Assembly: GCA_938003515.1 (NCBI GenBank)
Contig: CALKYL010000029.1
Span: 1-20,014, forward strand
DNA length: 20,014 bases
Direction: 5' to 3'
From: an uncultured bacterium
GTDB lineage: Bacteria > Planctomycetota > UBA1135 > UBA2386
Of this stretch, positions 1-6,797 are shown in pieces. Position numbers and translations under genes: made by a program. How positions within the stretch are numbered: position 1 is the first letter of the stretch; the number at the start of each line of letters is the position of its first letter. The notes below the pieces were generated by a model that ran no database searches, was not told where the DNA came from, and saw only the letters and a list, made by a program, of their open reading frames with translations.

Positions 1-2
1 CG

Positions 3-584
3 CCGATCGCCGCCGGAGCGGTGTCGCTGCAGGTGCTCGACGCGCGCGGCGGGCCGGCGCGCGGCGCCGTCGCGTTCGTGTCCGCGGGGGACCGCCAGGG
101 CATCCTGATGCGCGACTCGCTGGTGCGCGTGCCCCTCGACGAACGCGGCGCCGCCGCGCTGCGGCTGGTGCCGGGCCGGTGGGTCTTCGTCGTCGTCACG
201 CAGGAGGGCTTCGGCGCCCGTTCCGTCGACCTCGGCGCCGACGACGCGGAGGTCGAGGTCCGGCTGGCCCTGCAGCCGCTGGCGCGCACGGTCGTGACGC
301 TGCGGGACGCCGCCGGTCGGCCGGTCGAGGGGGCGCGCCTGCGTTCGCGCGGCACGACCACGCGCGGCACGAACGACCCGGTGCTGTCCATCCTCCAGGG
401 GCTGCGCCGCGCGAGCCACGTGCACTGGGAGCGGCTGCGCACCGACGTCGAGGGCCGCGTCGCGATCCCGTTCGTGCCGGTCGAGGGTCTGGAGCAGCGC
501 CTCGACCTGCGCTGGGACGGTCGCGAGTCGGAGCCGTTCGCTCTCGAGCCGGACGCCGAGATCGTCGTCGGCGAGACCCGCTGA
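3..584 (+). CDS. C-terminal part of a protein with carboxypeptidase-regulatory-like beta-sandwich repeats (5' end outside window)
   Basis: The frame is open from the window edge and ends with TGA at 582-584, so this is the tail of a longer protein. A GTG at 21 could be read as a start, but the reading frame continues upstream of it and there is no ribosome binding site. Two similar stretches are visible, one beginning SLQVLDARGGPARGAV and one beginning TVVTLRDAAGRPVEGA. Each has the D-x-x-G-x-P-x-x-G-A pattern and a later aromatic or charged strand, typical of the carboxypeptidase regulatory-like / Ig-like fold used in secreted and surface proteins. No catalytic motif is visible. A role in surface adhesion or structure is only an inference. 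The family call rests on pattern recognition and is moderately secure; the true length and any signal peptide cannot be seen. Confidence 0.6.
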   Translation, partial: PIAAGAVSLQVLDARGGPARGAVAFVSAGDRQGILMRDSLVRVPLDERGAAALRLVPGRWVFVVVTQEGFGARSVDLGADDAEVEVRLALQPLARTVVTLRDAAGRPVEGARLRSRGTTTRGTNDPVLSILQGLRRASHVHWERLRTDVEGRVAIPFVPVEGLEQRLDLRWDGRESEPFALEPDAEIVVGETR

Positions 585-633
585 CGGCGCCTACGGCGTC
601 GTGCGTAGCTGCCGGCGGTTTCGGCGCGGCTGC

Positions 634-661
634 TTGCGCGCCCGGGCGAGCCGGCTATCGA
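634..661 (+). promoter_or_regulatory. Candidate promoter for the amidohydrolase-like gene, leaderless type
   Basis: TTGCGC at 634-639 and TATCGA at 656-661 are separated by 16 bases and resemble -35 and -10 elements. The -10-like hexamer ends 7 bases before the ATG at 669, so transcription would begin at or next to the start codon. No strong Shine-Dalgarno sequence is present. The rest of the gap 585-668 shows nothing else. Confidence 0.35.
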
Positions 662-668
662 AGAGTCC

Positions 669-1589
669 ATGGACCGTGCGGTTCGATCCCTCGCCGGCGT
701 CTGCGACGTCGCGTTCGTGCGCGGTCGCGCCGCGGCCGACGACGCGGCGCCCGACCTGTTGCTCGAGGTCGCGCACGGCGCGACGACGGCGGCGCACTTC
801 GACTCGCTGCGCGCGGCGCTGCAGGGGGACTACGACCCGGGTCTGCGGGAGTTCTTCTTCGTCAACACCGACGTCGGCGCTCCGGAGCTCGCGGTTGCGG
901 TCGCGAAGCGCGTCGTCGAGATCCAGCCCCGGCGGAGCGCGCTGGTGCTGCGCTGCGCGGTGCCGCGCACGTTCGTCGACTGCAACCGCGAGATCGACCG
1001 GGACGCCGTCGGACGCGCGACCCGGGCCGGTGAACTGACGCCGGGACTGCCGCCTTGGGTGACCGAGCCCGCCGACCGCGACCTCCTGCTCGACCGCTAC
1101 TTCGCCTATCGCGAGGTCGCCGACGCCGCGTTCGAGGCCACGTGCGGCCGCGGTGGCGTCGGCCTGTGCGTGCACACCTACGCGCCGCGGAGCGTCGACG
1201 TCGCCGTCGACGCCGACGTGGTCGCGAGCCTGCGCGCCGCCTACTCGGGCGATCGCGCGCGCACGTGGCCGCTCAGGCCGGCGGTCGACTTGATCACCCA
1301 CGATCCGGACGGCCGCGACCTCGCGCACCCGGTCGTCGCGAGCCGCGCGGAGGCCGAGTTCGCGGCGGCGGGCTTCGACGTCGTGCGCAACGGCACCTAC
1401 TCGCTGCATCCGTCGACCCGCGCCTTCGACTACGCCACGCGCCATCCCGGCCGGACTTTGTGCCTCGAGGTGCGCCGCGACCTGCTCGTGGACGCGTTCG
1501 TGCCGTTCGTGCCGCTCGCCCCTGCGCCAGACGCGGTCGCCCGGGCGGCGGCGCCGCTCGCGACGGCCGTCCTCGCCGGCCTGCGGTGA
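669..1589 (+). CDS. N-formylglutamate amidohydrolase-like protein
   Basis: The 306-residue product looks like a divergent member of the N-formylglutamate amidohydrolase (FGase) family, zinc-dependent hydrolases that cleave N-formyl or related amides from amino acids, classically in histidine degradation. Visible family-like signatures, in order, are LLEVAHGA (31-38, with H36 in the position of the HG motif), VDCNREID (103-110, like the family's D-x-N-R), VHTYAP (168-173, a second histidine region), SLHPSTR (245-251) and CLEVRRDLL (265-273, like the family's LEIRRDL). These give plausible metal and substrate ligands H36, H169 and E267. No hut genes lie nearby, so a role in histidine catabolism is not supported. 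The next gene starts two bases after the stop, which suggests one transcript with the GNAT acetyltransferase. The substrate is unknown. Confidence 0.62.
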   Translation: MDRAVRSLAGVCDVAFVRGRAAADDAAPDLLLEVAHGATTAAHFDSLRAALQGDYDPGLREFFFVNTDVGAPELAVAVAKRVVEIQPRRSALVLRCAVPRTFVDCNREIDRDAVGRATRAGELTPGLPPWVTEPADRDLLLDRYFAYREVADAAFEATCGRGGVGLCVHTYAPRSVDVAVDADVVASLRAAYSGDRARTWPLRPAVDLITHDPDGRDLAHPVVASRAEAEFAAAGFDVVRNGTYSLHPSTRAFDYATRHPGRTLCLEVRRDLLVDAFVPFVPLAPAPDAVARAAAPLATAVLAGLR

Positions 1590-1591
1590 CG

Positions 1592-2146
1592 ATGGACGGC
1601 GGCTGCACGATCCGGCCCGCGCGCGACGAGGACGCGGCGGCGCTCGCGGCGATCTACCGGCCGTTCGTCGAAGCGACCTCGGTCTCCTTCGAGATCGAGC
1701 CGCCGTCGGAGGACGCGTTCCGCGAGCGCGTGCGCGCGTTCGGCGACAGCCACGCGTGGCTCGTGGCGGAGGTCGGCGGCCGGCCCGTCGGCTACGCCTA
1801 CGGCAGCCCGCACCGGCCGCGGGCGGCCTACCGCTGGACGGCCGAGGTCTCGGCGTACGTCGCGCCCGACAGCCACCGGTCCGGGTTGGGCCGTCGGCTC
1901 TACGAGCAGCTGTTCGACCGGCTCGCCGATCGCGGCTTCTGCACCGCGCTGGCGATCGTCACGCTGCCGAACGAGGGCAGCGTCGCGTTCCATCGCCGGA
2001 TGGGCTTCGCCCCGGTCGGCGTGTTTCCGCGGGCCGGCCGCAAGTTCGGCCGCTGGCACGACGTGCTGTGGCTGTCGCGCCGCCTGCGCGACGAGCCGCC
2101 GCACGAGCCCGATCAGGCCGGGGGCCGGCGCGCCAACAGCCCCTGA
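1592..2146 (+). CDS. GNAT family N-acetyltransferase, phosphinothricin acetyltransferase (pat/bar) type
   Basis: The 184-residue protein would transfer an acetyl group from acetyl-CoA to the amino group of a small molecule. The order of conserved blocks fits the pat/bar subfamily: IRPARDED near residue 7, a TSVSFE stretch at 29-34, AYRWTAEVSAYV at 79-90, the acetyl-CoA pyrophosphate loop HRSGLGRRLYE (95-105), LPNEGSVAFHRRMGF (125-139), and a K-F-G-R-W-H-D-V-L-W ending (151-160). Length is normal for the family. Many chromosomal members act on methionine sulfone or sulfoximine analogues or unknown amines, so herbicide resistance should not be assumed. The ATG at 1592 follows the upstream TGA by two bases, implying translational coupling. 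The last 34 bases overlap the 3' end of the convergent methyltransferase gene, and the C-terminal tail (165-184) is poorly conserved in appearance. Confidence 0.85.
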   Translation: MDGGCTIRPARDEDAAALAAIYRPFVEATSVSFEIEPPSEDAFRERVRAFGDSHAWLVAEVGGRPVGYAYGSPHRPRAAYRWTAEVSAYVAPDSHRSGLGRRLYEQLFDRLADRGFCTALAIVTLPNEGSVAFHRRMGFAPVGVFPRAGRKFGRWHDVLWLSRRLRDEPPHEPDQAGGRRANSP

Positions 2147-2640
2147 CGCACGGCGCGCGGGGGCTCGCCGACCTCGCCGTGATGCCGCGCGAGCACCTCG
2201 AATCCGTCCGCGACCGCCTCTTCGAGCTCGCCGGGGCGCAGCAGGAAGTCGGGGTTGCGCGGCCGACCGAAGCGCTCGTGCCCGGCGGCGAAGGTCTCGT
2301 AGAGCAGCACGCCGCCGGGGGCGACGCTGGCGACGAGGGTGGGCAGCAGCGGCCGCCACAGGTAGTTGACGACGACGACGGCGTCGAAGCGCGCGCCGCG
2401 CAAGGGCCACGGGCCGGCCTCCAGGTCGGCCTCGACGACCGTGATGCACGGATGGGCGAGGCGGGCGAGCGCGGCGGTGTCGCGGTCGACCGCGGTCACG
2501 CGATGGCCGCGGTCGGCGAACCAGCGCGCGTGCCGCCCGCCGCCGGCGGCGACGTCGAGCACGGTCGCGGCGGCCCGTACGTGGACCGACCAGGCTACGA
2601 CGGTCGGTTCCGGCTCGCTCGCGGCATGGTGCGGGTCCAC
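2113..2640 (-). CDS. Class I SAM-dependent methyltransferase
   Basis: The 175-residue protein carries a Rossmann-type methyltransferase core. Motif I is VLDVAAGGGRHARW (27-40), the acidic ribose-binding turn is VDRD (51-54), an ADLE motif follows at 71-74, FDAVVVVNYLWRPLL spans 85-99, and a GGVLLYETF strand lies at 109-117. This arrangement resembles small TehB-like or thiopurine-type methyltransferases, but the substrate cannot be told from sequence. The start is a GTG at 2640. A TAGGCT hexamer lies 8 bases upstream of it and no Shine-Dalgarno sequence is visible. The gene is convergent with the acetyltransferase (34-base overlap) and divergent from the Mo-hydroxylase operon. It is slightly short at the N terminus, where family members usually have a few more helix residues, but the W-x-x-x-x element before motif I is present. 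Confidence 0.8.
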   Translation of the reverse strand: MDPHHAASEPEPTVVAWSVHVRAAATVLDVAAGGGRHARWFADRGHRVTAVDRDTAALARLAHPCITVVEADLEAGPWPLRGARFDAVVVVNYLWRPLLPTLVASVAPGGVLLYETFAAGHERFGRPRNPDFLLRPGELEEAVADGFEVLARHHGEVGEPPRAVRQGLLARRPPA

Positions 2641-2744
2641 GATCCCGGAGCCTACCGGACGGCCACCGCGTCCGTGCGGCCGGCCGTGCGTCGGGGGGCC
2701 TCGCGCTTCATGCGGCCGACGTCCGGGGCTATCCTGCTCGGCCC
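2641..2744. promoter_or_regulatory. Divergent promoter region between methyltransferase and Mo-hydroxylase operon
   Basis: This 104-base gap separates two divergent units. On the plus strand TTCATG (2707-2712) and TATCCT (2730-2735) are 17 bases apart, and the -10-like box ends 9 bases before the ATG at 2745. On the minus strand TAGGCT (2654 down to 2649) lies 8 bases before the GTG at 2640. A 10-base palindrome CGGCCGGCCG is at 2677-2686, but such palindromes are common by chance at this GC content. No experimental support is possible here. Confidence 0.4.
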
Positions 2745-3269
2745 ATGACTGCGCCCAGCAAGGTGCTCGCGACGCTCCGCGTCAACGGCGAGCCGCACGA
2801 GGTGGCGTTCTCGCCGCACAAGACGCTGCTCGAGGTGCTCCGCGAGGACCTCGATCTCACCGGCACGAAACACGGCTGCGAGCTGGGCGAGTGCGGCACG
2901 TGCTCGGTCCAGATCGACGGCACCCCGGTGCTGAGCTGCCTGGTGCTCGGCGTGGACGCCATCGGTCGCGAGGTGCGAACCGTCGAGGGCCTCGCCGGCG
3001 CGACCGACCTCGCGCCGCTGCAGCACACGATGGCCGACCTGGGCGCCGCGCAGTGTGGCTACTGCACCCCGGGCATCCTGATGGCGGCCGATGCGCTGCT
3101 GCGCGACAACGCGCGCCCGAGCCGCGAAGAGATCAAGGAGGCGTTGGCCGGCAACCTGTGCCGCTGCACGGGCTATCTGAAGATCTTCGAGGCCGTCGAG
3201 CTCGCGGCGGCCCGCATGCGCGGCGAACCGGCCGAGCCGACCGAGGAGTCGATCCATGGTTCTCGATGA
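2745..3269 (+). CDS. hcrC: 2Fe-2S subunit of a molybdenum hydroxylase, HcrC (4-hydroxybenzoyl-CoA reductase gamma) type
   Basis: This 174-residue protein is the small iron-sulfur subunit of a xanthine-oxidase-family enzyme and should shuttle electrons between the Mo-pterin site and FAD. All eight cysteine ligands are present. The plant-ferredoxin-type cluster uses C45, C50, C53 and C65 (in GCELGECGTC and LSC). The second cluster, in the four-helix domain, uses C104, C107, C139 and C141 (in QCGYC and CRC). Length is typical. It is the first gene of an operon in the order 2Fe-2S, Mo, FAD, the order I recall for hcrCAB of Thauera aromatica. The large-subunit gene begins inside its 3' end (14-base overlap), and a GAGGAG at 3242-3247 inside this gene serves that start. 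The symbol is by analogy with the FAD subunit's [4Fe-4S] signature; the substrate is not proven. Confidence 0.85.
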   Translation: MTAPSKVLATLRVNGEPHEVAFSPHKTLLEVLREDLDLTGTKHGCELGECGTCSVQIDGTPVLSCLVLGVDAIGREVRTVEGLAGATDLAPLQHTMADLGAAQCGYCTPGILMAADALLRDNARPSREEIKEALAGNLCRCTGYLKIFEAVELAAARMRGEPAEPTEESIHGSR

Positions 3270-5808
3270 CCCGGCGCGCCGCCGCGCCCGGCCCGACGCG
3301 CGCGGACGCGAGGACGCGCCGTGGCAGCACGACAAGGCGAAGGACGAACTGCGGCACATCGGCAAGCCGATCCGCAAGGTCGACGCGCGCAGCAAGGTCA
3401 GCGGGCTGACCCTGTTCGCCGACGACCTGAAGCTGCCGCGCATGCTGCACATGAAGCTCCTGCGCAGCACGATGGCACACGCCGAGATCGTCGCCATCGA
3501 CACCTCGCGCGCCGCGGCGCTGCCGGGCGTCAAGGGCGTGCTCACGGGCAAGGACATGCCGATCCCGTTCGGCATCCTGCCGGTCAGCCAGGACGAGCAC
3601 GCGCTGTGCCCCGACCGCGTGCGGTTCGTCGGCGACCCGGTCGTCGCGATCGCCGCGACCGAGGAGGAGATCGCCTGGGAGGCGTGCCGCCTCGTCGACG
3701 TCGAATACCGCGAACTGCAGACCATCGGCTCGCTGCAGGAGGCCGCGGCCACGCCGGAGCCTCGGCTGCACGACTACGGCGTGCGCGGCAACATCCACCG
3801 GCTCGAGAACCTCGAGTTCGGCGACCTCGACGACGGCTTCGCGCGCGCCGATCATGTGCGCGAGGACACCTTCTACTACGAGGGCAACACGCACCTGCCG
3901 ATGGAGCAGCACGCGACGCTCGCGCACTTCGACCGCGACGGCAAGCTGACCGTGTGGTCGTCGACGCAGACGCCGCACTACCTGCACCGGGCGCTCGCGC
4001 GCGTGCTGCACCCGCTGCCGGCGCACAAGATCCGCGTGATCGCGTGCCCGAACGGCGGCGGCTTCGGCGGCAAGAGCGACCCGTTCAACCACGAGATCTG
4101 CGCGGCGAAGATGGCGATGCACACCGGGCGGCCGGTCAAGATCGCGCTGACCCGCGAAGAGGTCTTCTGGTGCCACCGCGGCCGGCACCCGGTGCTGATG
4201 CGCAGCCGGATCGGCGTGACGAAGACCGGCCGGATCACCGCGCTCGACTTCCGGAGCTATCTCGACGGCGGCGCCTACGGCAGCTACGGCACGGCGAGCA
4301 CGTTCTACACCGGGGCGCTGCAGACGGTGACCTACGCGGTCGAGAACTACCACTTCCGCGGCGCGCGCTTCTTCACGAACAAGGCGCCGTGCGGTCCGAA
4401 GCGCGGCCACGGTACGCCGCAGCCGCGCTTCGCGCTCGAGGTGCAGCTCGACAAGGTCGCGTGCGACCTCGGCCTCGATCCGGCGCAGATGCGGCTCGAC
4501 AACCTCGCCGAGCGCGACTCGCTGACCGCGAACTTCCTGCGCATCGGCTCGATGGGGCTCGGCGAGTGCATCCGCAAGGTCGTCGCCGGCTCCGGCTGGA
4601 ACGAACGCCGCGGCAAGCGCGAGCGCACCGCCGACGGCCGCGTGCGCGGCCTCGGGCTCGCGTGTTCGAGCTATCTGTCGGGCGCCGGCCTGCCGATCTA
4701 CTGGAACGGCATGCCGCACTCCGGCGTGCAGCTGCAGCTGGACCGCTCCGGCCTCGTCACCGCGTTCTGCGGCAGCACCGACATCGGCCAGGGCAGCGAC
4801 AGCGTGCTCGGCTGGATCATCGGCGAGGTGCTCGGCATCGATCCGCTCGGCATCAAGGTCGTCACCGCCGACACCGACCTGACGCCGGTCGACCTCGGCA
4901 GCTACAGCTCGCGCGTCACGGTCATGACCGGCAACGCGGCGATGCAGGCCGCCGAGCGCGCCCGCGAGCTGCTCGCCACGGGCGCGGCGGCGAAGCTCGA
5001 CGTGCCGGCGTCGCGGCTCGTGTTCGCCGACGAACGCGTGTTCGACGCGGAGGATCCGCAGAAGGGCCTGACGTTCCAGGAGGCGATCTGCGAGACCGAG
5101 GCGCGCTTCGGCACGATCGGCACGGTCGGCAGCTACACGCCGCCGAAGTCGGCCGCGCGCTTCCGCGGCGGGGGCGTCGGGCCGAGCCCGAGCTACAGCT
5201 ATTCGGCGGCCGTCGTCGAGGTCGAGGTCGACCCCGACACCGGCGTCTACCGCGTGCCGAAGGTCTGGATGGCCCACGACATCGGCCGCGCGCTCAACGC
5301 CGCGGTCGCGATGGGACAGATCGAGGGATCGGTCTACATGGGCCTCGGCGAGGCGATGATGGAGGAGATGGCCTACCGCGACCGCACGCACAAGGGCCGC
5401 CGCATCTTCGTGCACAAGATCCCGTCGATGCTCGAGTACAAGAGCCCGAGCGCGCTCGAGATGCCCGACGTGGTCACCTACGTGATCGAGGACCCGGACA
5501 AGAACGGTCCGTTCGGCGCCAAGGAGGTCGGCCAGGGGCCGCTCCTGCCGATCATGCCGGCGGTCGCCAACGCCGTCTTCGACGCCGTCGGCGTGCGCGT
5601 CGACGAGAATCCGATCTCGTTCGAGAAGGTGTTCGCGGCGCTGCAGGCCATGAAGGACGGCAAGGAGCCGCGCTTCGGCCCGGCCAACGACGCGAGCGGC
5701 GTGCCCGACGTCGACTTCGGCGAATCGCTGCGCGTGCCGACGCCGTGGCAAGGCGGCGACGGCACGGCGACGAACGACCCCAAGCGGCACAAGAAGGCGG
5801 CCAAGTAG
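3256..5808 (+). CDS. hcrA: Molybdopterin-binding catalytic subunit of a molybdenum hydroxylase, HcrA-like
   Basis: The 850-residue protein is the Mo-pterin subunit of the xanthine oxidase family. The N-terminal hammerhead domain runs from about residue 35 (GKPIRKVDARSKVSG) to 165. The cofactor-binding part has the glycine motif GGGFGGK (268-273 region), a PCGPKRGHGTPQPRF loop (378-392) and IGQGSD (510-515). The CO-dehydrogenase active-site loop (A-Y-x-C-S-F-R) is absent, so this is not a CoxL. The GHGT-type loop resembles 4-hydroxybenzoyl-CoA reductase alpha as I recall it. At the C-terminal active-site motif the sequence is KEVGQGP (756-762), where most family members read G-V-G-E; here the position is Q760, with an extra acidic E757. 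The start at 3256 has a GAGGAG at good spacing. The tail after 800 is hydrophilic and lysine-rich. The enzyme is probably cytoplasmic: no Tat signal is visible. The substrate is unknown. Confidence 0.85.
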   Translation: MVLDDPARRRARPDARGREDAPWQHDKAKDELRHIGKPIRKVDARSKVSGLTLFADDLKLPRMLHMKLLRSTMAHAEIVAIDTSRAAALPGVKGVLTGKDMPIPFGILPVSQDEHALCPDRVRFVGDPVVAIAATEEEIAWEACRLVDVEYRELQTIGSLQEAAATPEPRLHDYGVRGNIHRLENLEFGDLDDGFARADHVREDTFYYEGNTHLPMEQHATLAHFDRDGKLTVWSSTQTPHYLHRALARVLHPLPAHKIRVIACPNGGGFGGKSDPFNHEICAAKMAMHTGRPVKIALTREEVFWCHRGRHPVLMRSRIGVTKTGRITALDFRSYLDGGAYGSYGTASTFYTGALQTVTYAVENYHFRGARFFTNKAPCGPKRGHGTPQPRFALEVQLDKVACDLGLDPAQMRLDNLAERDSLTANFLRIGSMGLGECIRKVVAGSGWNERRGKRERTADGRVRGLGLACSSYLSGAGLPIYWNGMPHSGVQLQLDRSGLVTAFCGSTDIGQGSDSVLGWIIGEVLGIDPLGIKVVTADTDLTPVDLGSYSSRVTVMTGNAAMQAAERARELLATGAAAKLDVPASRLVFADERVFDAEDPQKGLTFQEAICETEARFGTIGTVGSYTPPKSAARFRGGGVGPSPSYSYSAAVVEVEVDPDTGVYRVPKVWMAHDIGRALNAAVAMGQIEGSVYMGLGEAMMEEMAYRDRTHKGRRIFVHKIPSMLEYKSPSALEMPDVVTYVIEDPDKNGPFGAKEVGQGPLLPIMPAVANAVFDAVGVRVDENPISFEKVFAALQAMKDGKEPRFGPANDASGVPDVDFGESLRVPTPWQGGDGTATNDPKRHKKAAK

Positions 5809-5816
5809 GGAACCAC

Positions 5817-6797
5817 ATGCTCCGACTGCCCACGTTCACCTACCACCGCCCGCAGAGCGCGAGCGAGGCCGTGCGCCTCAAGCGCGAGCACGGACAGGCG
5901 GCGATGTACGTCGCCGGCGGCACCGACCTCTATCCCAACATGAAGCGGCGGCACCAGACGCCGACCGAGGTGATCTCGCTGCAGGACCTGCCCGAGCTGC
6001 ACGCCGTCGACGTGCTGCCGGACGGCCGGCTGCGCATCGGCGCGATGGTGCGTCTGTCCACGCTCGAGCACTACCCGCACCTGAAGGCCCACTACCCGGG
6101 CCTGCAGCACGCGATCCGCGAGATCTCGACGCCGCTCTTGCGCAACATGGGCACGATCGGCGGCAACCTGCTGCTCGACACCCGCTGCACCTACTACGAC
6201 CAGTCCCACGAGTGGCGCGAGTCGATCGACTTCTGCATGAAGAAGGACGGCGCGATCTGCTGGGTCGCGCCCGGGAGTCCGCGCTGCTGGGCGGTGCAGT
6301 CGAGCGACTCCGTTCCGGTCGTCTGCGCGATGGAGGCGGAGGTCGAGCTCGCGTCGCACGACGGCGCGCGCACGCTGAAGGCCGACGCGCTGTATCGCGA
6401 CGACGGCATCGAGTACCTGACCAAGCGGCCCGAGGAGCTCCTGACGACGATCACGCTGCCGGCGCCGGGCGCGTGGCGGGCGAGCTACGTCAAGTTGCGG
6501 CGGCGCGACACCTACGACTTCCCGGTGCTCGGCGTCGGGGCGTGCCTGTGGTTCGACGAGCGCGGCGTCGTCACCAAGGCGAACGTGCGCCTCGGTGGCG
6601 CCGGCAGCTACGCGATCCCGGCGACCGCGACCGAGGACCTGCTGGTCGGTGAGCCGCTGACGGACGATCGGATCGCCGAGGCGGGCAAGGCGGCGATGAA
6701 GCCTGCGCGCACGATGGACAACACCGACCTCGACGTCTACTGGCGGCGCAAGGTCGCCCCGATCTACGTGGCGCGCGCGCTGCAGGCCTGCCGGTGA
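5817..6797 (+). CDS. hcrB: FAD-binding subunit with an extra four-cysteine [4Fe-4S] loop, HcrB (4-hydroxybenzoyl-CoA reductase beta) type
   Basis: The 326-residue protein is the FAD subunit of the Mo-hydroxylase complex. FAD-binding motifs are YVAGGTDL (31-38) and NMGTIGGNLLLDTRC (110-124), and the C-terminal domain begins near 222. Between them lies an insertion of about 40 residues absent from ordinary xanthine dehydrogenases, with cysteines C124, C140, C148 and C157 (spacings 16, 8 and 9). From memory, these match the [4Fe-4S] ligands C122, C138, C146 and C155 of the Thauera aromatica beta subunit. In that enzyme the cluster lets low-potential ferredoxin electrons reach Mo so that the phenolic hydroxyl of 4-hydroxybenzoyl-CoA is removed. 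The ATG at 5817 follows the Mo-subunit stop by 8 bases, with AGGGA at 5807-5811. The stop overlaps the start of the next gene. A related reductive reaction on another substrate is equally possible. Confidence 0.85.
   Translation: MLRLPTFTYHRPQSASEAVRLKREHGQAAMYVAGGTDLYPNMKRRHQTPTEVISLQDLPELHAVDVLPDGRLRIGAMVRLSTLEHYPHLKAHYPGLQHAIREISTPLLRNMGTIGGNLLLDTRCTYYDQSHEWRESIDFCMKKDGAICWVAPGSPRCWAVQSSDSVPVVCAMEAEVELASHDGARTLKADALYRDDGIEYLTKRPEELLTTITLPAPGAWRASYVKLRRRDTYDFPVLGVGACLWFDERGVVTKANVRLGGAGSYAIPATATEDLLVGEPLTDDRIAEAGKAAMKPARTMDNTDLDVYWRRKVAPIYVARALQACR

Noticed and set aside
1592..2146. Herbicide (phosphinothricin) resistance gene
   Set aside because: Family membership is clear, but chromosomal pat-like GNATs commonly act on other amines and nothing in the context supports resistance.
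2677..2686. CGGCCGGCCG palindrome as an operator in the divergent promoter
   Set aside because: Only ten bases, all G/C, and expected often by chance at this base composition; it does not extend further.
3133..5790. Long minus-strand open frame (885 codons) across the Mo subunit gene
   Set aside because: Arginine-, histidine- and aspartate-rich translation without domain motifs; it is the antisense shadow of a GC-rich gene with clear family motifs on the plus strand.
3256..5808. Aerobic CO dehydrogenase (CoxSLM)
   Set aside because: The CoxL active-site loop A-Y-x-C-S-F-R is absent; the corresponding region reads PCGPKRGHGT, and the FAD subunit carries the HCR-type cysteine insertion.
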